A DNA stretch of 64,000 bases from Desulfobacterales bacterium (GTDB taxonomy: Bacteria > Desulfobacterota > Desulfobacteria > Desulfobacterales > Desulfosarcinaceae). Shown piece after piece: positions 1-10,200 of the stretch (its first letter is position 1; the number at the start of each line of letters is the position of its first letter). Under the pieces are notes generated by a model. It was given only the letters and a program-made list of their open reading frames with translations. It was not told where the DNA came from and did not search any database. Location: contig JACRDD010000019.1 in the NCBI GenBank assembly GCA_016218685.1, positions 186,001 through 250,000 on the forward strand. Direction: 5' to 3'. A program made the position numbers and the translations under genes.

Positions 1-1792
1 TGTCCGCGGCATGCCCCCCGGGGATCACCTCGCCCAGGGCCAGGGCGACAAAAGCGTCTTCGATGGTGGGGTCGGGACGATCGGGGGTGCGCACCAACTT
101 GCGAATCTCGGCCGGGGTACCCATGGCCAGGCTCGCCCCCTGGGACATGATCAGCATGCGGTCGCAGTATTCGGACTCTTCCATGAAATGGGTGGTGACC
201 ACCACGGTGACCCCCTGTTCGGCAAATCCGTTAATGCGCAGCCAGAACTCGCGCCGGGCCAGCGGGTCCACGCCGGAGGTGGGCTCGTCCAGGAAGATGA
301 TATCCGGCTCGTGCAACAGCGCCGCCGCCATGGCCAGACGCTGCTTGTAGCCGCCGGGCAGTTGCCCGGCAGGTGTAGCGCGCCAGCGCGCCAGGTCGAA
401 CTCGGCATCGGCCCAGGCCAGGCGTTCCCGGAGCTTGGGGTCGCCCAGGCCATAGGCCCGGCCGTAGAAGGTCAGGTTTTCGGCGACACTGAGCTGGCCA
501 TAGAGCGAAAACTGCTGGGCCATATAGCCCAGGTGGGCCCGGGCCTGGGCGCCGGAGCGGCGCAGATCGTGCCCGGCCACGCGGATTTCGCCGCCGCTGG
601 CGCTGAGCAGACCGCACAGCATGCGAAAGGTAGTGCTTTTGCCGGCCCCGTTGGGGCCCAGCAATCCGAAGATTTCGCCGCGCCGCACCTCGAAGCTGAG
701 ATGCTTGACCGCTTCGAATGCGCCGAACCATTTCTCCAGCCCGCGGGTCTGAACCACCACTTCGTCCTGGGGCAACCCCTTTCGGACGGCGGGGTGCGGG
801 TCGATTTGAAAGTGCCCCTGGCGGCGCGGGATCAGGGCCATGAAGGCATCTTCGAACTGGGGCAAGGCCTCCCGGATATGGGGTCGCCACGCCGCGGGCA
901 ACGTCTCGGCCACCTGCGCCCCCCATCCATGTTCCGTGACCACGCGCACCCGGCCGGAGCGGATGGTGGCGTCTATGATACCCTTTTGGCCGGCCATGTG
1001 GTTCTGGATCTGTCGCGGCTTGACATCGGCCGGCGGTGTGATCAGGAACACGCGCCCGCGGATTCGATCCTTGAACTTCTGGGGCGCGCCTTCATCGAGG
1101 TTCCGGCCTTCGTGCAGCAGCACCACATGCTGGCAGCGCTCGGCTTCGTCCAGGTAGGCGGTGGAGAGCAATACGCCGATGCCCTCTTTTTCCACCAATG
1201 CGTATACGATCTTCCACAACTCCCGGCGCGACACCGGATCGACCCCCACCGTAGGCTCATCCAGCAGCAACATGCGCGGCGACTTGATCAAGGCGCAGGC
1301 CAGTCCCAATTTCTGCTTCATGCCGCCCGAAAGCGCACCCGCCCGGCGCCGGGTAAAGGCCGTCAGATCGGTCATGCGCAGGAGCCGCTGGAAACGCTCC
1401 GGCCGCTCGGCCATGGGCACGCCTTGCAGGTCGGCATAGAGCGTCATGTTCTCGTCCACGCTCAGATCCTGGTACAAGCCGAATTTTTGCGGCATATAGC
1501 CGACCCGGCGCTGAATTTCGATGGCCTCTTTGGCGCTGTCCAACCCCAGGACCGTTACCGTGCCGCTGGTGGGGAGCAGCAGACCGGCCGCCGTGCGGAT
1601 CAGCGTGGTTTTGCCGGCGCCGTCCGCGCCCACCAGGCCGGTGACCCGGCCGGCGTGGGCCTCCAGGCTGACATCGTCCAGGGCCCATTGGGCCGGCGCC
1701 CCCTTTTTGGTGACAAAGGATTTACACAGGTGCCGCACCACCAGCACGATGTCGCTTTTCGCGGCTTGGTCGTCCGCCGTCCCAAGGCCCAT
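1..1792 (-). CDS. ABC exporter ATPase with two nucleotide-binding domains, YbhF-like (partial, C-terminus off the left edge)
   Basis: The minus-strand frame opens with ATG at 1792-1790 and stays open to base 1, giving 597 codons with no stop. Two ABC ATPase modules lie in one chain. The first has Walker A GADGAGKTT near residues 55-63, signature LSGGMKQ and Walker B LLLDEPTVGVDP. The second has GPNGAGKST near residue 380, a variant signature PGGYKQR near 477 and LDEPTSGVDP. This is the layout of E. coli YbhF (about 578 residues), the ATPase of the YbhG-YbhF-YbhS-YbhR exporter. The membrane fusion protein gene ends 5 bases upstream, so they form one operon, and permease genes should lie beyond base 1. 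The substrate is unknown; a drug or xenobiotic is likely from the family. Confidence 0.88.
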   Translation of the reverse strand, partial: MGLGTADDQAAKSDIVLVVRHLCKSFVTKKGAPAQWALDDVSLEAHAGRVTGLVGADGAGKTTLIRTAAGLLLPTSGTVTVLGLDSAKEAIEIQRRVGYMPQKFGLYQDLSVDENMTLYADLQGVPMAERPERFQRLLRMTDLTAFTRRRAGALSGGMKQKLGLACALIKSPRMLLLDEPTVGVDPVSRRELWKIVYALVEKEGIGVLLSTAYLDEAERCQHVVLLHEGRNLDEGAPQKFKDRIRGRVFLITPPADVKPRQIQNHMAGQKGIIDATIRSGRVRVVTEHGWGAQVAETLPAAWRPHIREALPQFEDAFMALIPRRQGHFQIDPHPAVRKGLPQDEVVVQTRGLEKWFGAFEAVKHLSFEVRRGEIFGLLGPNGAGKSTTFRMLCGLLSASGGEIRVAGHDLRRSGAQARAHLGYMAQQFSLYGQLSVAENLTFYGRAYGLGDPKLRERLAWADAEFDLARWRATPAGQLPGGYKQRLAMAAALLHEPDIIFLDEPTSGVDPLARREFWLRINGFAEQGVTVVVTTHFMEESEYCDRMLIMSQGASLAMGTPAEIRKLVRTPDRPDPTIEDAFVALALGEVIPGGHAAD

Positions 1793-1797
1793 GCGAT

Positions 1798-2856
1798 TTA
1801 CTCCTTGACCGGCGGGGCGTCTTTTTTCGCTGCGGGTTGGCCCGGGGGAGCACCGGGCATGGCGGCAAGATCCACGGTGACGGTCACCGGCATCCCCAGG
1901 CGCAGCCGATTCCGGGGATCGTGGGCAAAGACCCGCGCTTCGTAGACCAGCTTGGTGCGCAGGTCCGTGGTCTCCACGCTCTTGGGGGTGAATTCGGCCA
2001 CCGGCGAGATGAAGCCGATCCAGCCTTCAAACCGCTGATCCGGAAAGGAGTCGCTCTGGATCAGGGCTTTCATGCCCAGGGCGATGCGCCCCAGATCGGG
2101 TTCCGGCACATAGGCCCGCACCCATTTCGGATCGGTCAGGGCCAGGGTGAAGACCGGCCGGGTTGGGCCGGCCATTTCGCCCGGCTCCAGAAGCCGGTTT
2201 TGGATCACGCCGTCGGCCGGGGATTTCAGGACCATGTCGTCCAGGCGAATTTTCAAGAGCGCCAGGCCGGCATTGGCCGCCTGCAACTGGTTGCGCGCCT
2301 CGGCGATATCCTCCTTGCGCGGGCCTTCCAGGGCCAGGTTGAGCGCCTTGGTTTTGACTTCGAGCTGGGATTTGGCCACGGCCAGTTGGGTGCGGGCATT
2401 GTCCAGGTCCTGTTCGCTGGTGACGCCGCCGCTGGAAGTCTTTTGCAGACGCTGGTAGGTTTGCTCGGCATTGGCCACGGTGGTCCTGGCGGCCGCCGCT
2501 TCGGCCCGGGCCTGGTCGATCTGCTGAATGCGAGTTCCGGCTTCGAGGCGGTTAACCACCTCCTGCAGGGCGTCGGCCTGGGATTGGGCCTGGTCCGTTT
2601 GGGCTTCCAGGCGCTGGGTCTGCAACGTCGCCAGGGTCTGTCCGGCAGTAACAGGATCGCCCTCTTCCACCAGCACTTGGGCAATACGTTCCTGCTCGAA
2701 GAACGCCAATTGCGCGGTACGGATATCCACGTTGCCGTACAGGTTCAGATGGGTTTTAGCGTTTTTTTCTTCGACGTTCAGAAAGTGCCGGAGGGTCAGG
2801 GTGCCGATGCCGATCAGCACAAGCATCGGCAGGATGATTCTCAGTTTGCGTTTCAT
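1798..2856 (-). CDS. HlyD-family membrane fusion protein, YbhG-like
   Basis: Periplasmic adaptor of an ABC exporter, linking the inner-membrane pump to an outer-membrane channel. A start at ATG 2856 gives 352 residues, close to YbhG, and puts a membrane anchor (RIILPMLVLIGIG) right at the N-terminus after MKRK. An AGGTGG ribosome site lies about 11 bases upstream. A longer frame reaching 2967 adds 37 residues that do not look like a signal. After the anchor come a lipoyl half-motif, a long Ala/Gln-rich coiled-coil hairpin (roughly residues 75-190), the second lipoyl half (SPADGVIQNRLLEPGE) and a beta-barrel region. The tail is Pro/Lys rich. It is followed after 5 bases by the double-ATPase gene. 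It diverges from marR, so MarR control is likely. Confidence 0.85.
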   Translation of the reverse strand: MKRKLRIILPMLVLIGIGTLTLRHFLNVEEKNAKTHLNLYGNVDIRTAQLAFFEQERIAQVLVEEGDPVTAGQTLATLQTQRLEAQTDQAQSQADALQEVVNRLEAGTRIQQIDQARAEAAAARTTVANAEQTYQRLQKTSSGGVTSEQDLDNARTQLAVAKSQLEVKTKALNLALEGPRKEDIAEARNQLQAANAGLALLKIRLDDMVLKSPADGVIQNRLLEPGEMAGPTRPVFTLALTDPKWVRAYVPEPDLGRIALGMKALIQSDSFPDQRFEGWIGFISPVAEFTPKSVETTDLRTKLVYEARVFAHDPRNRLRLGMPVTVTVDLAAMPGAPPGQPAAKKDAPPVKE

Positions 2857-3076
2857 CGGTTTGCTCAGCCACCTTTCGTATCCATGACGGTTTGCGCTTT
2901 GGCCGGCCGCTTCAGTGACATCACGATCCCGCGCAGGCGTTTTAGCCCGAAAACGTAAGTGCTGCATTGCAAGTTGCGCAATATTTCACAGTTATCTCTG
3001 ACTTTCAACTGCCGTCCCGCCATTCCACCAATTCAAAACGTCCTTCACGTCGCCCACCCAAACCACACATCTTGGC

Positions 3077-3103
3077 TTGACAAAATTTGCCGGGCCATTT
3101 AAT
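3077..3103 (+). promoter_or_regulatory. Candidate promoter of marR
   Basis: A consensus -35 box TTGACA lies at 3077-3082 and TTTAAT at 3098-3103 would serve as the -10. The 15-base spacing is shorter than ideal, so the exact -10 is uncertain. The -10 candidate touches the first of two TTAG-N5-CTAA palindromes, as expected for an autorepressed marR gene that starts at 3147. Confidence 0.45.
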
Positions 3104-3137
3104 TAGCAAAACTAATAATTAGAGTGCCTAACTAATT
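3102..3137. promoter_or_regulatory. Tandem MarR-type operator palindromes
   Basis: Two copies of TTAG-N5-CTAA stand in a row: TTAGCAAAACTAA at 3103-3115, extended to ATTAG/CTAAT, and TTAGAGTGCCTAA at 3119-3131. Their centres are 16 bases apart, and a further CTAATT half site lies at 3132-3137. They are between the divergent exporter arms, just upstream of marR. Short AT-rich palindromes of this size are typical MarR dimer sites, so autoregulation plus control of both efflux operons is the natural reading (inference). Confidence 0.6.
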
Positions 3138-3146
3138 GAGAGCGCC

Positions 3147-3662
3147 ATGGCCGAAGACACCTTATTAAAGCAGGCCCAGTACCTCTTCACCACCAGCCGT
3201 CTCATCCGCAGCCATATTTCCAAGATCAACGCCGACCGAGTCAAAAACAGTCCGGTCGGCACCGCTTATCAGAATCTGACCATGGCGCAGCATGCCGCCA
3301 TCATGATCATCGACGCGCGCGGGCCATCGACGATCAAAGCTCTGGCCGAGGCGCTCGGCATCTCGGCCCCCTCGGCATCGGCCATGGTGGACAAGCTTGT
3401 CTCAAAGGGCGTTCTCGATAGGGAACAAAGCCAACAGGACCGCCGCGAGGTTCGGGTGAGCATATCGGCGGCTTCCGCTAAAAAAATCGAAATGCTCAAG
3501 CAGCTTGCCTTGGAAGCGTATGTGGACCTGATTCGCAAAGCAGGCCCCCAAACCGTGCGCAAGTGGTGCGAAGTCGCCGAGGCGATCCAGGCAGTGGTCG
3601 AAACCGACTTGGGGATTCGGCCGGCCAAAAACGACACGGGTGGAGATAACCAGGGCGCCTAA
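3147..3662 (+). CDS. MarR-family transcriptional regulator
   Basis: Winged-helix repressor of 171 residues. The recognition region reads STIKALAEALGISAPSASAMVDKL (shown in part: LAEALGISAPSASAMV), followed by the wing with the family-typical LDREQSQQDRREVRVSIS. MarR proteins usually repress nearby efflux genes and release DNA on binding small aromatic ligands. The gene lies between a divergent YbhG/YbhF exporter and the co-directional macA-macB genes, with two palindromic sites just upstream. The adjacent macA frame could overlap its 3' end if the earliest GTG were used. Its regulatory target is inferred from position only. Confidence 0.88.
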   Translation: MAEDTLLKQAQYLFTTSRLIRSHISKINADRVKNSPVGTAYQNLTMAQHAAIMIIDARGPSTIKALAEALGISAPSASAMVDKLVSKGVLDREQSQQDRREVRVSISAASAKKIEMLKQLALEAYVDLIRKAGPQTVRKWCEVAEAIQAVVETDLGIRPAKNDTGGDNQGA

Positions 3663-3696
3663 AACTTGCGCCGATCAAAACGAACGAGGTGCGTCC

Positions 3697-5304
3697 GTGA
3701 AAAGGAAATGGATGATTCTCACTGGGTTGGGCATTGGGCTGCTCCTGGCTTCGTGGGCCGCTTCCGGCGGAGGAGAAAACCACGATGGCCAGACCTACCG
3801 CCTGGCCCCGGTCACACAGGGCAGCATCAAGGCCACGGTCTCTTCCACCGGCACCTTGAACCCGCTGAACACGGTCAAGGTGGGCAGCCAGGTCTCGGGC
3901 ATTATCAAGGCACTTTCCGTGGATTTCAACTCGGCCGTGCATCGGGATCAGGTCATCGCCTTGATCGATCCGGCCTTTTACGAAGCCCAGGTCGAGCAGG
4001 CCAGGGCGCAGGTGCTCATGGCCCGGGCCCAGCACGAAGAGAACCAGAAAAATATTCTGACGGCCGAAGCGGCCGTGGAAAGTGCCGTGGCCCAGCTCAA
4101 CTCGGCCAAGGCCACCCAGCACGAAGCCGAACTGAAATTTCAACGTTTCCAAAGCCTCGACAAAGAAAAGGTCATCGCCAAGGCCGACCTGGATGCGGCC
4201 CTGGCCAGAAGAGACAATGCCCAGGGCGCCCTGGAGGTGGCCCAGGCCCAGGTCAAAAGCGCCCGGGCCAACCTCAATCGCGCCCTTGCCCAGAATCAAG
4301 GCTCCAAGGCCTCGATCGCCCAGCGGGAGGCGGCCCTGCACCTGGCCGAAATTCAGCTCAACTACTGCACCATTACCTCGCCCATCGAAGGCATCGTGAT
4401 TTCCCGGCACGTGGATGTGGGCCAGACCGTGGCGGCCAGCCTGCAGTCGCCCACCCTGTTTACCATTGCTGAAGACCTGGCCCGCATGCAGGTCGAAGCG
4501 GACGTGAGCGAGGCCGATGTCGGACAGATTCAGGCCGGGCAGCCGGTAGAATTCACGGTAGATGCTTTTCCGGAGCAAAAGTTCAAGGCCGAGGTGCGGC
4601 AGGTACGCAACGCCGCCAGCAACGTGCAGAATGTCGTCACCTACACCATCGTGGCCGATGTCCAGAACGATTCCCTGCAACTGCGGCCCGGCATGACCGC
4701 CAACGTCACCATCGTAACGGCCGAGGTCGGCGACGTGCTCAAGGTGCCCAACGCCGCCCTGCGCTTCAAGCCGGCCAACGAAAGCCAGGATACCAGCGAC
4801 CGGAGCAGGATACCGATCCGCGAACGCCCCAGCTTCAAGAAGGCGGTGCAGGACATCGGACTGGATGCGGCCCAGACCGATCAACTGGAAAGCTTTGTCA
4901 AAAACGCCGGCGTCAAGCTCAAGGCCGCCTATGCCCTGCCCGAGGAGCAAAGGGACATCCCTTCGGCCTGGAAGAATTTCTACACCGAAATCAACCGCAA
5001 CCTCTACGGCATCCTGCACAGCGATCAGCACGAGAAGTTCAACACCTATATCGCCGAACTCAAGGCCTCCTTCGAGAAGCGCAAAAGCAATAAAAAGATA
5101 CGGCCGGCCGAAATCTATGTGCTGAATGAAGCGGGCCGGCCCGAAGTCCGAAACATTCTGGCCGGCGTCACCGACGACGCCCAGACCCAGATCATGACCG
5201 AAGAGCTCAAGGCCGGCGACAGCGTGGTCATTGGCATCGCCCTTGACGGGGATCCCGCCAAAAAAGAAAAAACCAATTTCTTCTCCACCCTCATGAGGAG
5301 GTAG
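3697..5304 (+). CDS. macA: MacA-like membrane fusion protein with an extra C-terminal domain
   Basis: Periplasmic adaptor of a MacB-type tripartite efflux pump. The start is taken as GTG 3697 (VKRKWMILTG...) because GAACGAGG lies about 8 bases upstream and the membrane anchor then begins at once. An alternative GTG at 3640 overlaps marR. Visible parts are a signal-anchor, lipoyl halves (STGTLNPLNTVKVGSQVSG; ITSPIEGIVISRHVDVGQTV), a long coiled coil between them, and a beta-barrel region. At about 535 residues it exceeds usual MacA (about 370). The excess is a stretch of roughly 110 charged helical residues inside the membrane-proximal domain, after VPNAALRFKPAN and before EIYVLNEAGRPEVR. It is followed by macB ATPase after 2 bases. 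Confidence 0.85.
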   Translation: MKRKWMILTGLGIGLLLASWAASGGGENHDGQTYRLAPVTQGSIKATVSSTGTLNPLNTVKVGSQVSGIIKALSVDFNSAVHRDQVIALIDPAFYEAQVEQARAQVLMARAQHEENQKNILTAEAAVESAVAQLNSAKATQHEAELKFQRFQSLDKEKVIAKADLDAALARRDNAQGALEVAQAQVKSARANLNRALAQNQGSKASIAQREAALHLAEIQLNYCTITSPIEGIVISRHVDVGQTVAASLQSPTLFTIAEDLARMQVEADVSEADVGQIQAGQPVEFTVDAFPEQKFKAEVRQVRNAASNVQNVVTYTIVADVQNDSLQLRPGMTANVTIVTAEVGDVLKVPNAALRFKPANESQDTSDRSRIPIRERPSFKKAVQDIGLDAAQTDQLESFVKNAGVKLKAAYALPEEQRDIPSAWKNFYTEINRNLYGILHSDQHEKFNTYIAELKASFEKRKSNKKIRPAEIYVLNEAGRPEVRNILAGVTDDAQTQIMTEELKAGDSVVIGIALDGDPAKKEKTNFFSTLMRR

Positions 5305-5306
5305 GC

Positions 5307-5999
5307 GTGGCCAAGGATCTCCCGGTCATTCGGTTTCGCGGCGCCTGCAAAAGCTATCCCATGGCGGGTGAAACGGTGCAGGCCTTAAGGGGCGTGGATG
5401 TGGATATCCATGCCGGAGAGTTTGTGGCCATCATGGGGCCGTCGGGTTCCGGCAAGTCCACCCTCATGCATATCGCCGGGCTGCTGGACAGCCTGAGCGG
5501 CGGGCGATACGAACTCGAAGGCGAAGATGTTTCGGCCATCTCCAGAAGAAATCGCGCCGACATCCGCAATCGAAAAATCGGATTTATCTTCCAGAGCTTC
5601 AATCTGCTCTCGCGTTGCAGCGCCGTGGAGAACGTGGAACTGCCCATGCTCTATCACCGGCCGGCCATTGCCGATTGGCGCGAAAGAGCCATGCAGGCGC
5701 TGCGCAGCGTGGGCATGGAAAGCCGGGCGGCCCATTTGCCGACCCAACTGTCCGGCGGTCAGCAGCAGCGCGTGGCCATTGCCCGCGCCCTGGTCAACCG
5801 GCCGGCCCTGATTCTGGCCGACGAGCCCACCGGCAATCTCGACAGCCGCACCGGCCGGGAGATCATGGAGCTGCTCGAATCGTTGAATACCGAGGGGATT
5901 ACCCTCATCCTGGTTACCCACGATCCTGAAGTGGGACAAGCGGCGCATCGCCGCATCCGTTTGCGGGACGGCATGATCGAGGCCGACGAGGTGAATTGA
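5307..5999 (+). CDS. MacB-type ABC transporter ATP-binding protein
   Basis: Cytoplasmic ATPase of 230 residues that powers the neighbouring permease. It carries Walker A GPSGSGKST, Q-loop FQSFNLL, signature LSGGQQQRVAIARAL, Walker B LILADEPTGNLD and the H-loop in LVTHDPE. These match the LolD/MacB class, which works by mechanotransmission rather than by moving substrate through the membrane. The start is GTG 5307 with AGGAGG just upstream. In E. coli, MacB fuses ATPase and permease; here they are separate genes in the order macA-ATPase-permease. No TolC gene is present in the window. Confidence 0.92.
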   Translation: MAKDLPVIRFRGACKSYPMAGETVQALRGVDVDIHAGEFVAIMGPSGSGKSTLMHIAGLLDSLSGGRYELEGEDVSAISRRNRADIRNRKIGFIFQSFNLLSRCSAVENVELPMLYHRPAIADWRERAMQALRSVGMESRAAHLPTQLSGGQQQRVAIARALVNRPALILADEPTGNLDSRTGREIMELLESLNTEGITLILVTHDPEVGQAAHRRIRLRDGMIEADEVN

Positions 6000-6000
6000 G

Positions 6001-7233
6001 ATGCACATCTGGTGGACCATCGTGCGGCTGGCCGTGCGGGCTTTGATGGCTTACAAGGTCAGGAGCTTGTTGACCATGCTGGGGATCATCATCGGCATCG
6101 GCTCGGTGATCGTCATGATCAGTGTGGGCCGGGGCGCCAATGCCAGCATTCAGGATCAGATCCACAGCCTTGGCGCCAACATGCTGATGATCTTTTCCGG
6201 CACGGTCAAAAGCGGCGGAGTACAATCGGGCTATGGCACCAAACCCACTTTGACCATCGGCGATGCGGAGGCCATTGCCCGGGACTGCCCCGCCGTGCTG
6301 AGGGTATCCCATGCCACCATCCAGCCGGAGCAGATCGTGGCCGGCAAGAAGAATTGGGGTGCCAGGGTCTACGGCACCACCGACACCTACGCCGTGGTTC
6401 GGGACTGGCCCCTGCGCAGCGGTGAATTCCTGAACGAGCAGCAGGTGCGGTCGGCGGCCAATGTGGTGGTCTTGGGGTCGGCCGTACACGAAAACCTGTT
6501 TGAACCCGGCGAGGAGGTGGTCGGGCAGACCATTCGCATCAAAAACGCCCCCTTTCGCATTATCGGCGTGCTGCAGCCCAAAGGCCGCACGCCCAGCGGA
6601 CAGGATCAGGACGACGCCGTGTTTATCCCCCACACCACCATGGAACGCAAAATCGCCGGAGGACGGCTGCCCGGGCTGGTCCATTTCATCTTGGTCTCGG
6701 CCCAGACCGGGGAGCTGGTGGCCCAGGCCAAACGCGAAGCGGAAGAACTGCTGCGACAACGGCACCGGATCGCGCCCGGCGCCGAAGACGATTTTACGGT
6801 GCGCACCCTGGACGAGTTCGCGGACATGGCCGGCAAAACCACCGACATCATGACCTATCTGCTGACGGCGGTGGCCGCCATCAGCCTGCTGGTGGGCGGC
6901 ATCGGCATCATGAATATCATGCTGGTATCGGTCACCGAGCGCACCCGCGAGATCGGCATCCGCATGGCCCTGGGGGCCAGGGAGGGCGACGTGCTGATTC
7001 AATTCCTGGTCGAAGCCATGGTCATCAGCATTGCCGGCGGCATCATCGGCACCCTGCTCGGCATTACCGCCGCCAAGGTCATCGCCCAATTGGCCGGCTG
7101 GATGGCCATCATCTCCCTCGACTCGATCCTGATGGCCACGATCTTCTCGGCCATGGTGGGTATTTTCTTCGGTTTCTACCCGGCCCGCAAAGCGGCCGGC
7201 CTCGACCCGATCCAAGCGCTGCGACACGAATAG
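6001..7233 (+). CDS. MacB-type (FtsX-family) ABC transporter permease
   Basis: Inner-membrane permease of 410 residues. The N-terminal helix (LLTMLGIIIGIGSVIVMISVG) is followed by a MacB periplasmic core domain of about 220 residues. Three C-terminal helices lie around residues 280-400, and the family motif VTERTREIGIRMALGAR falls between the first and second of them. The protein ends with FYPARKAAGLDPIQALRHE, the usual MacB ending. The start lies 1 base after the ATPase stop, so translation is probably coupled. With the adaptor upstream it makes an exporter of unknown substrate, probably under the adjacent marR gene. Confidence 0.92.
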   Translation: MHIWWTIVRLAVRALMAYKVRSLLTMLGIIIGIGSVIVMISVGRGANASIQDQIHSLGANMLMIFSGTVKSGGVQSGYGTKPTLTIGDAEAIARDCPAVLRVSHATIQPEQIVAGKKNWGARVYGTTDTYAVVRDWPLRSGEFLNEQQVRSAANVVVLGSAVHENLFEPGEEVVGQTIRIKNAPFRIIGVLQPKGRTPSGQDQDDAVFIPHTTMERKIAGGRLPGLVHFILVSAQTGELVAQAKREAEELLRQRHRIAPGAEDDFTVRTLDEFADMAGKTTDIMTYLLTAVAAISLLVGGIGIMNIMLVSVTERTREIGIRMALGAREGDVLIQFLVEAMVISIAGGIIGTLLGITAAKVIAQLAGWMAIISLDSILMATIFSAMVGIFFGFYPARKAAGLDPIQALRHE

Positions 7234-7297
7234 AAGCAGTGTGCGTCGCCTGATAATGATACGCTCGGCACGGTTACATCGCGCGCATCTGTCTTCG

Positions 7298-10200
7298 CTA
7301 AACCTGGCCGCCTTCGTCCAGAACCCGTCTCACGGTCCGCGACATTTCCATAAGGGTGATCGGCTTCATCAGAATTTCTTTGATCCCGGTCGCTTTGGCT
7401 TTTCCACGGCCCAGCCTTTCGCTAAACCCGGTGCAAATGATGATGGGGATGTCCGGTTGGATTGCAATCAGTTCTTTCGCCAATTGTTCGCCCGTCATAT
7501 TCGGCATCGCCATGTCGGTAATCACCAAGTCGTAGCCCTGCGGATTGGCCCTGAACGCCTCCAGGGCATCCACGCTGCTCAATCGGGTGGTGACCTGGTA
7601 GCCGAGACGGGCGAACATTTGTCCTTCCAGCTCGGCAATCATTTTCTCGTCGTCGACCAGCAAAATTCGTTCATGGCCGGTTGGAAAACCGCTCGCTCTT
7701 TCGGGCGAAGCCGCTTGGGCCGAATCCTCTGTCAGGGGCAAGTAAACATGGAAATCCGTTCCTTTTCCCACTTCGCTAAAAACCTTGATCTCGCCCTGGT
7801 GTTCCTTGACGATCCCATATACTACGGCAAGCCCGAGGCCCGTGCCCTTGCCCTGCTCCTTGGTAGTAAAATAGGGCTCAAAGATCTTGCCCATAATAGC
7901 CGCGTCTATGCCGCAGCCCGTATCGGACACGGACAGCCGGGCGTATCGCCCCGGTGCCAGTGCGGCCTCCGCCGACGCATCTTTTTCCAACTTTTCTTCC
8001 CGTAAGCCGATCGATAGCCGCCCGCCGGTCTTCTCCATGGCGTGAAAGGCGTTGATGATCAAATTCATGGCAATTTGATGCAATTGGGTGGGGTCAGCCA
8101 TGATATGGGCGCAATCTTTTTGAATGTCTTGGACGATCTCGATGTTGGAAGGGATGGTCGACCGGCTCAGCTTGATTACTTCTTTAAGTATCGTCTGAAT
8201 CCGAATGGGCGTTGATTTAGGTTCCGATTGACGGCTGAAGAAAAGAATCTGTTGAACGAGTTCCTTGGCCCTCAGGCCCGAAGAATAAATCCCATCCACA
8301 TATCGCCGCTGCGGGCTTCCGGCGGGCAGATCCTGCGAGAGCAACTCGCTATACCCGATCATGGGATGCAGGATATTGTTAAAGTCATGGGCGATCCCGC
8401 CGGCCAAAGCGCCGATGGCCTCCATCTTCTGGGATTGGGTGAGCCTGGCTTCCAGCCGCATCTTTTCTTCTGCGGCCTTTTTCTGCTCGGTGATGTCGCG
8501 CAGGATCGCGACGATGAAATGTTCGCCCTTTTTATCCGCGTAGAGGGTTTTTTTGGTCACAATGGTGTGGACGCCGCCCTGGGCGTCGGTAAAGGATGCT
8601 TCACTGATGTTCTCCTTGCCGCTGTTCAGGGCAAGTTCGTCCGTGGCCCAGAAGACATCGGCTTCGTCCGGTGCAAAGAAGTCATGCTCGGTTTTTCCCA
8701 GCAGCTCTTCGCGGGCGTGTCCGACGAAGGCGCACATGGCATTGTTTACCAGCACCCACCGATGCCCCCGGTCTTTGACAAACATCGGATCGGCCACGGC
8801 ATTGATGATCTCGTCCAGATAGTTCCGCGACTCCGCAAGGGCCTCTTCGGCATGTTTGCGGTCGCTGGCATCCATGAGGAACCCCTCGATCCATGCTGGC
8901 AGCCCATCGTCGCCGTTCACCATGCGGGCGCTAATGGAGGCCCATATCTTCTCCCCATCCTTGCGGTAGAGCTGGATTTCAAAGCGGTGAGCTGTACGGT
9001 TTTTTAAAATTTGAGCAAGCAACCTGCCCCGGTCATTCGGGTTGAGGTAGAGATGCTGCCGGACATTGGTCAGTTCTTCGGCCGAATCGTGCCCCAGAAT
9101 GCGGGCCAAGGCCGGATTCGCGTTGAGGATGCGGCCTTCAAGGGTAATTTGAAAAACCCCTTCGATGGCGTTTTCGAAGATCCCCCGATATTTCTCCTCG
9201 CTTTTGCGCAACCCCTCGATGGAGTGCCGGAGCTTCCCGGTCATGAGATTGAAGGTGCGGGCCAGGCTGCCGATCTCGTCGTGGGACTGCACGTCAACCA
9301 CCTGATCCAGGTCGCCCTGGATGATCCTTTCAGCCACTTCGGTCATGTGGCGTACGGGCCGTGTGATGGTCCAGGCGATGATACTTCCGATCATCCCGAC
9401 GATGAGAATGATAATGATGCCCGCCAAACCCATAACGCGGGTCATCCGGAGCCGCCCCGTGTCGAGCAAGCCGCGGTAAGTCAAAAGCTCGGCCTCGTTC
9501 ACGCTCGTTCCGATGACCCAGTTCCAGGGCGCATAATAGGCCAGGCGGGCGATTTTCCAGTGGGCCTCTGTGTCGCCCGGATTCTGCCAGCGATATCGAA
9601 CGGTCGTCATCTCTCCAGGTTTGAGCAAGGTCGCCTTCTCGATGATCTCTTGAATCACGTGGTGATCGTCACTATCCGTGACCGACCAGATATTTTCGCC
9701 GTCCCGCTTGCCGTTCTGCGAGATCACATACCGTCCGCGGTCTTCGCCTTTGCCGCTGAGGACATAGACATAGCCTGTCCGGCCCACCCTGGTCTGCAGG
9801 ATGGCTTGTCTCACCCGGGACTCCGGGACCTCCTGTTTGATGCCGACATAAAGCATGCCCACCAGGCTGCCGGTGATATCCCAGATCGGTTCATACGCCG
9901 TAAGGTACCAGGCGTTCACCACATAGGCGCGGCCATGGTAGGTTTGGCCTTTTAGAATCGCTGAAATAACTGGATTCTCCGTGCCGTCGGGATTGACCGA
10001 TGGGATATAGGTGCCAATGGCCCTTTGATTGGCGGCTGTCCTGACGGTGGTGGCGACCCGCAGCATGTCGCCCCTGGCATTCATCCGCTGGAAGATAGTA
10101 GCGGTTTCCCCGACCAAACGGGTGACTTCATCGACGATCGGGGTCTTAATGGCCAGGTCCATGTTCTGACCCAACCAGGTCTGTCCGATCAGGAACTTGG

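Noticed and set aside
11-1945. Long open frame on the plus strand (644 codons)
   Set aside because: It is antisense to the double ABC ATPase, whose Walker and signature motifs are clear; the protein has no family pattern and is rich in His, Gly and Arg.
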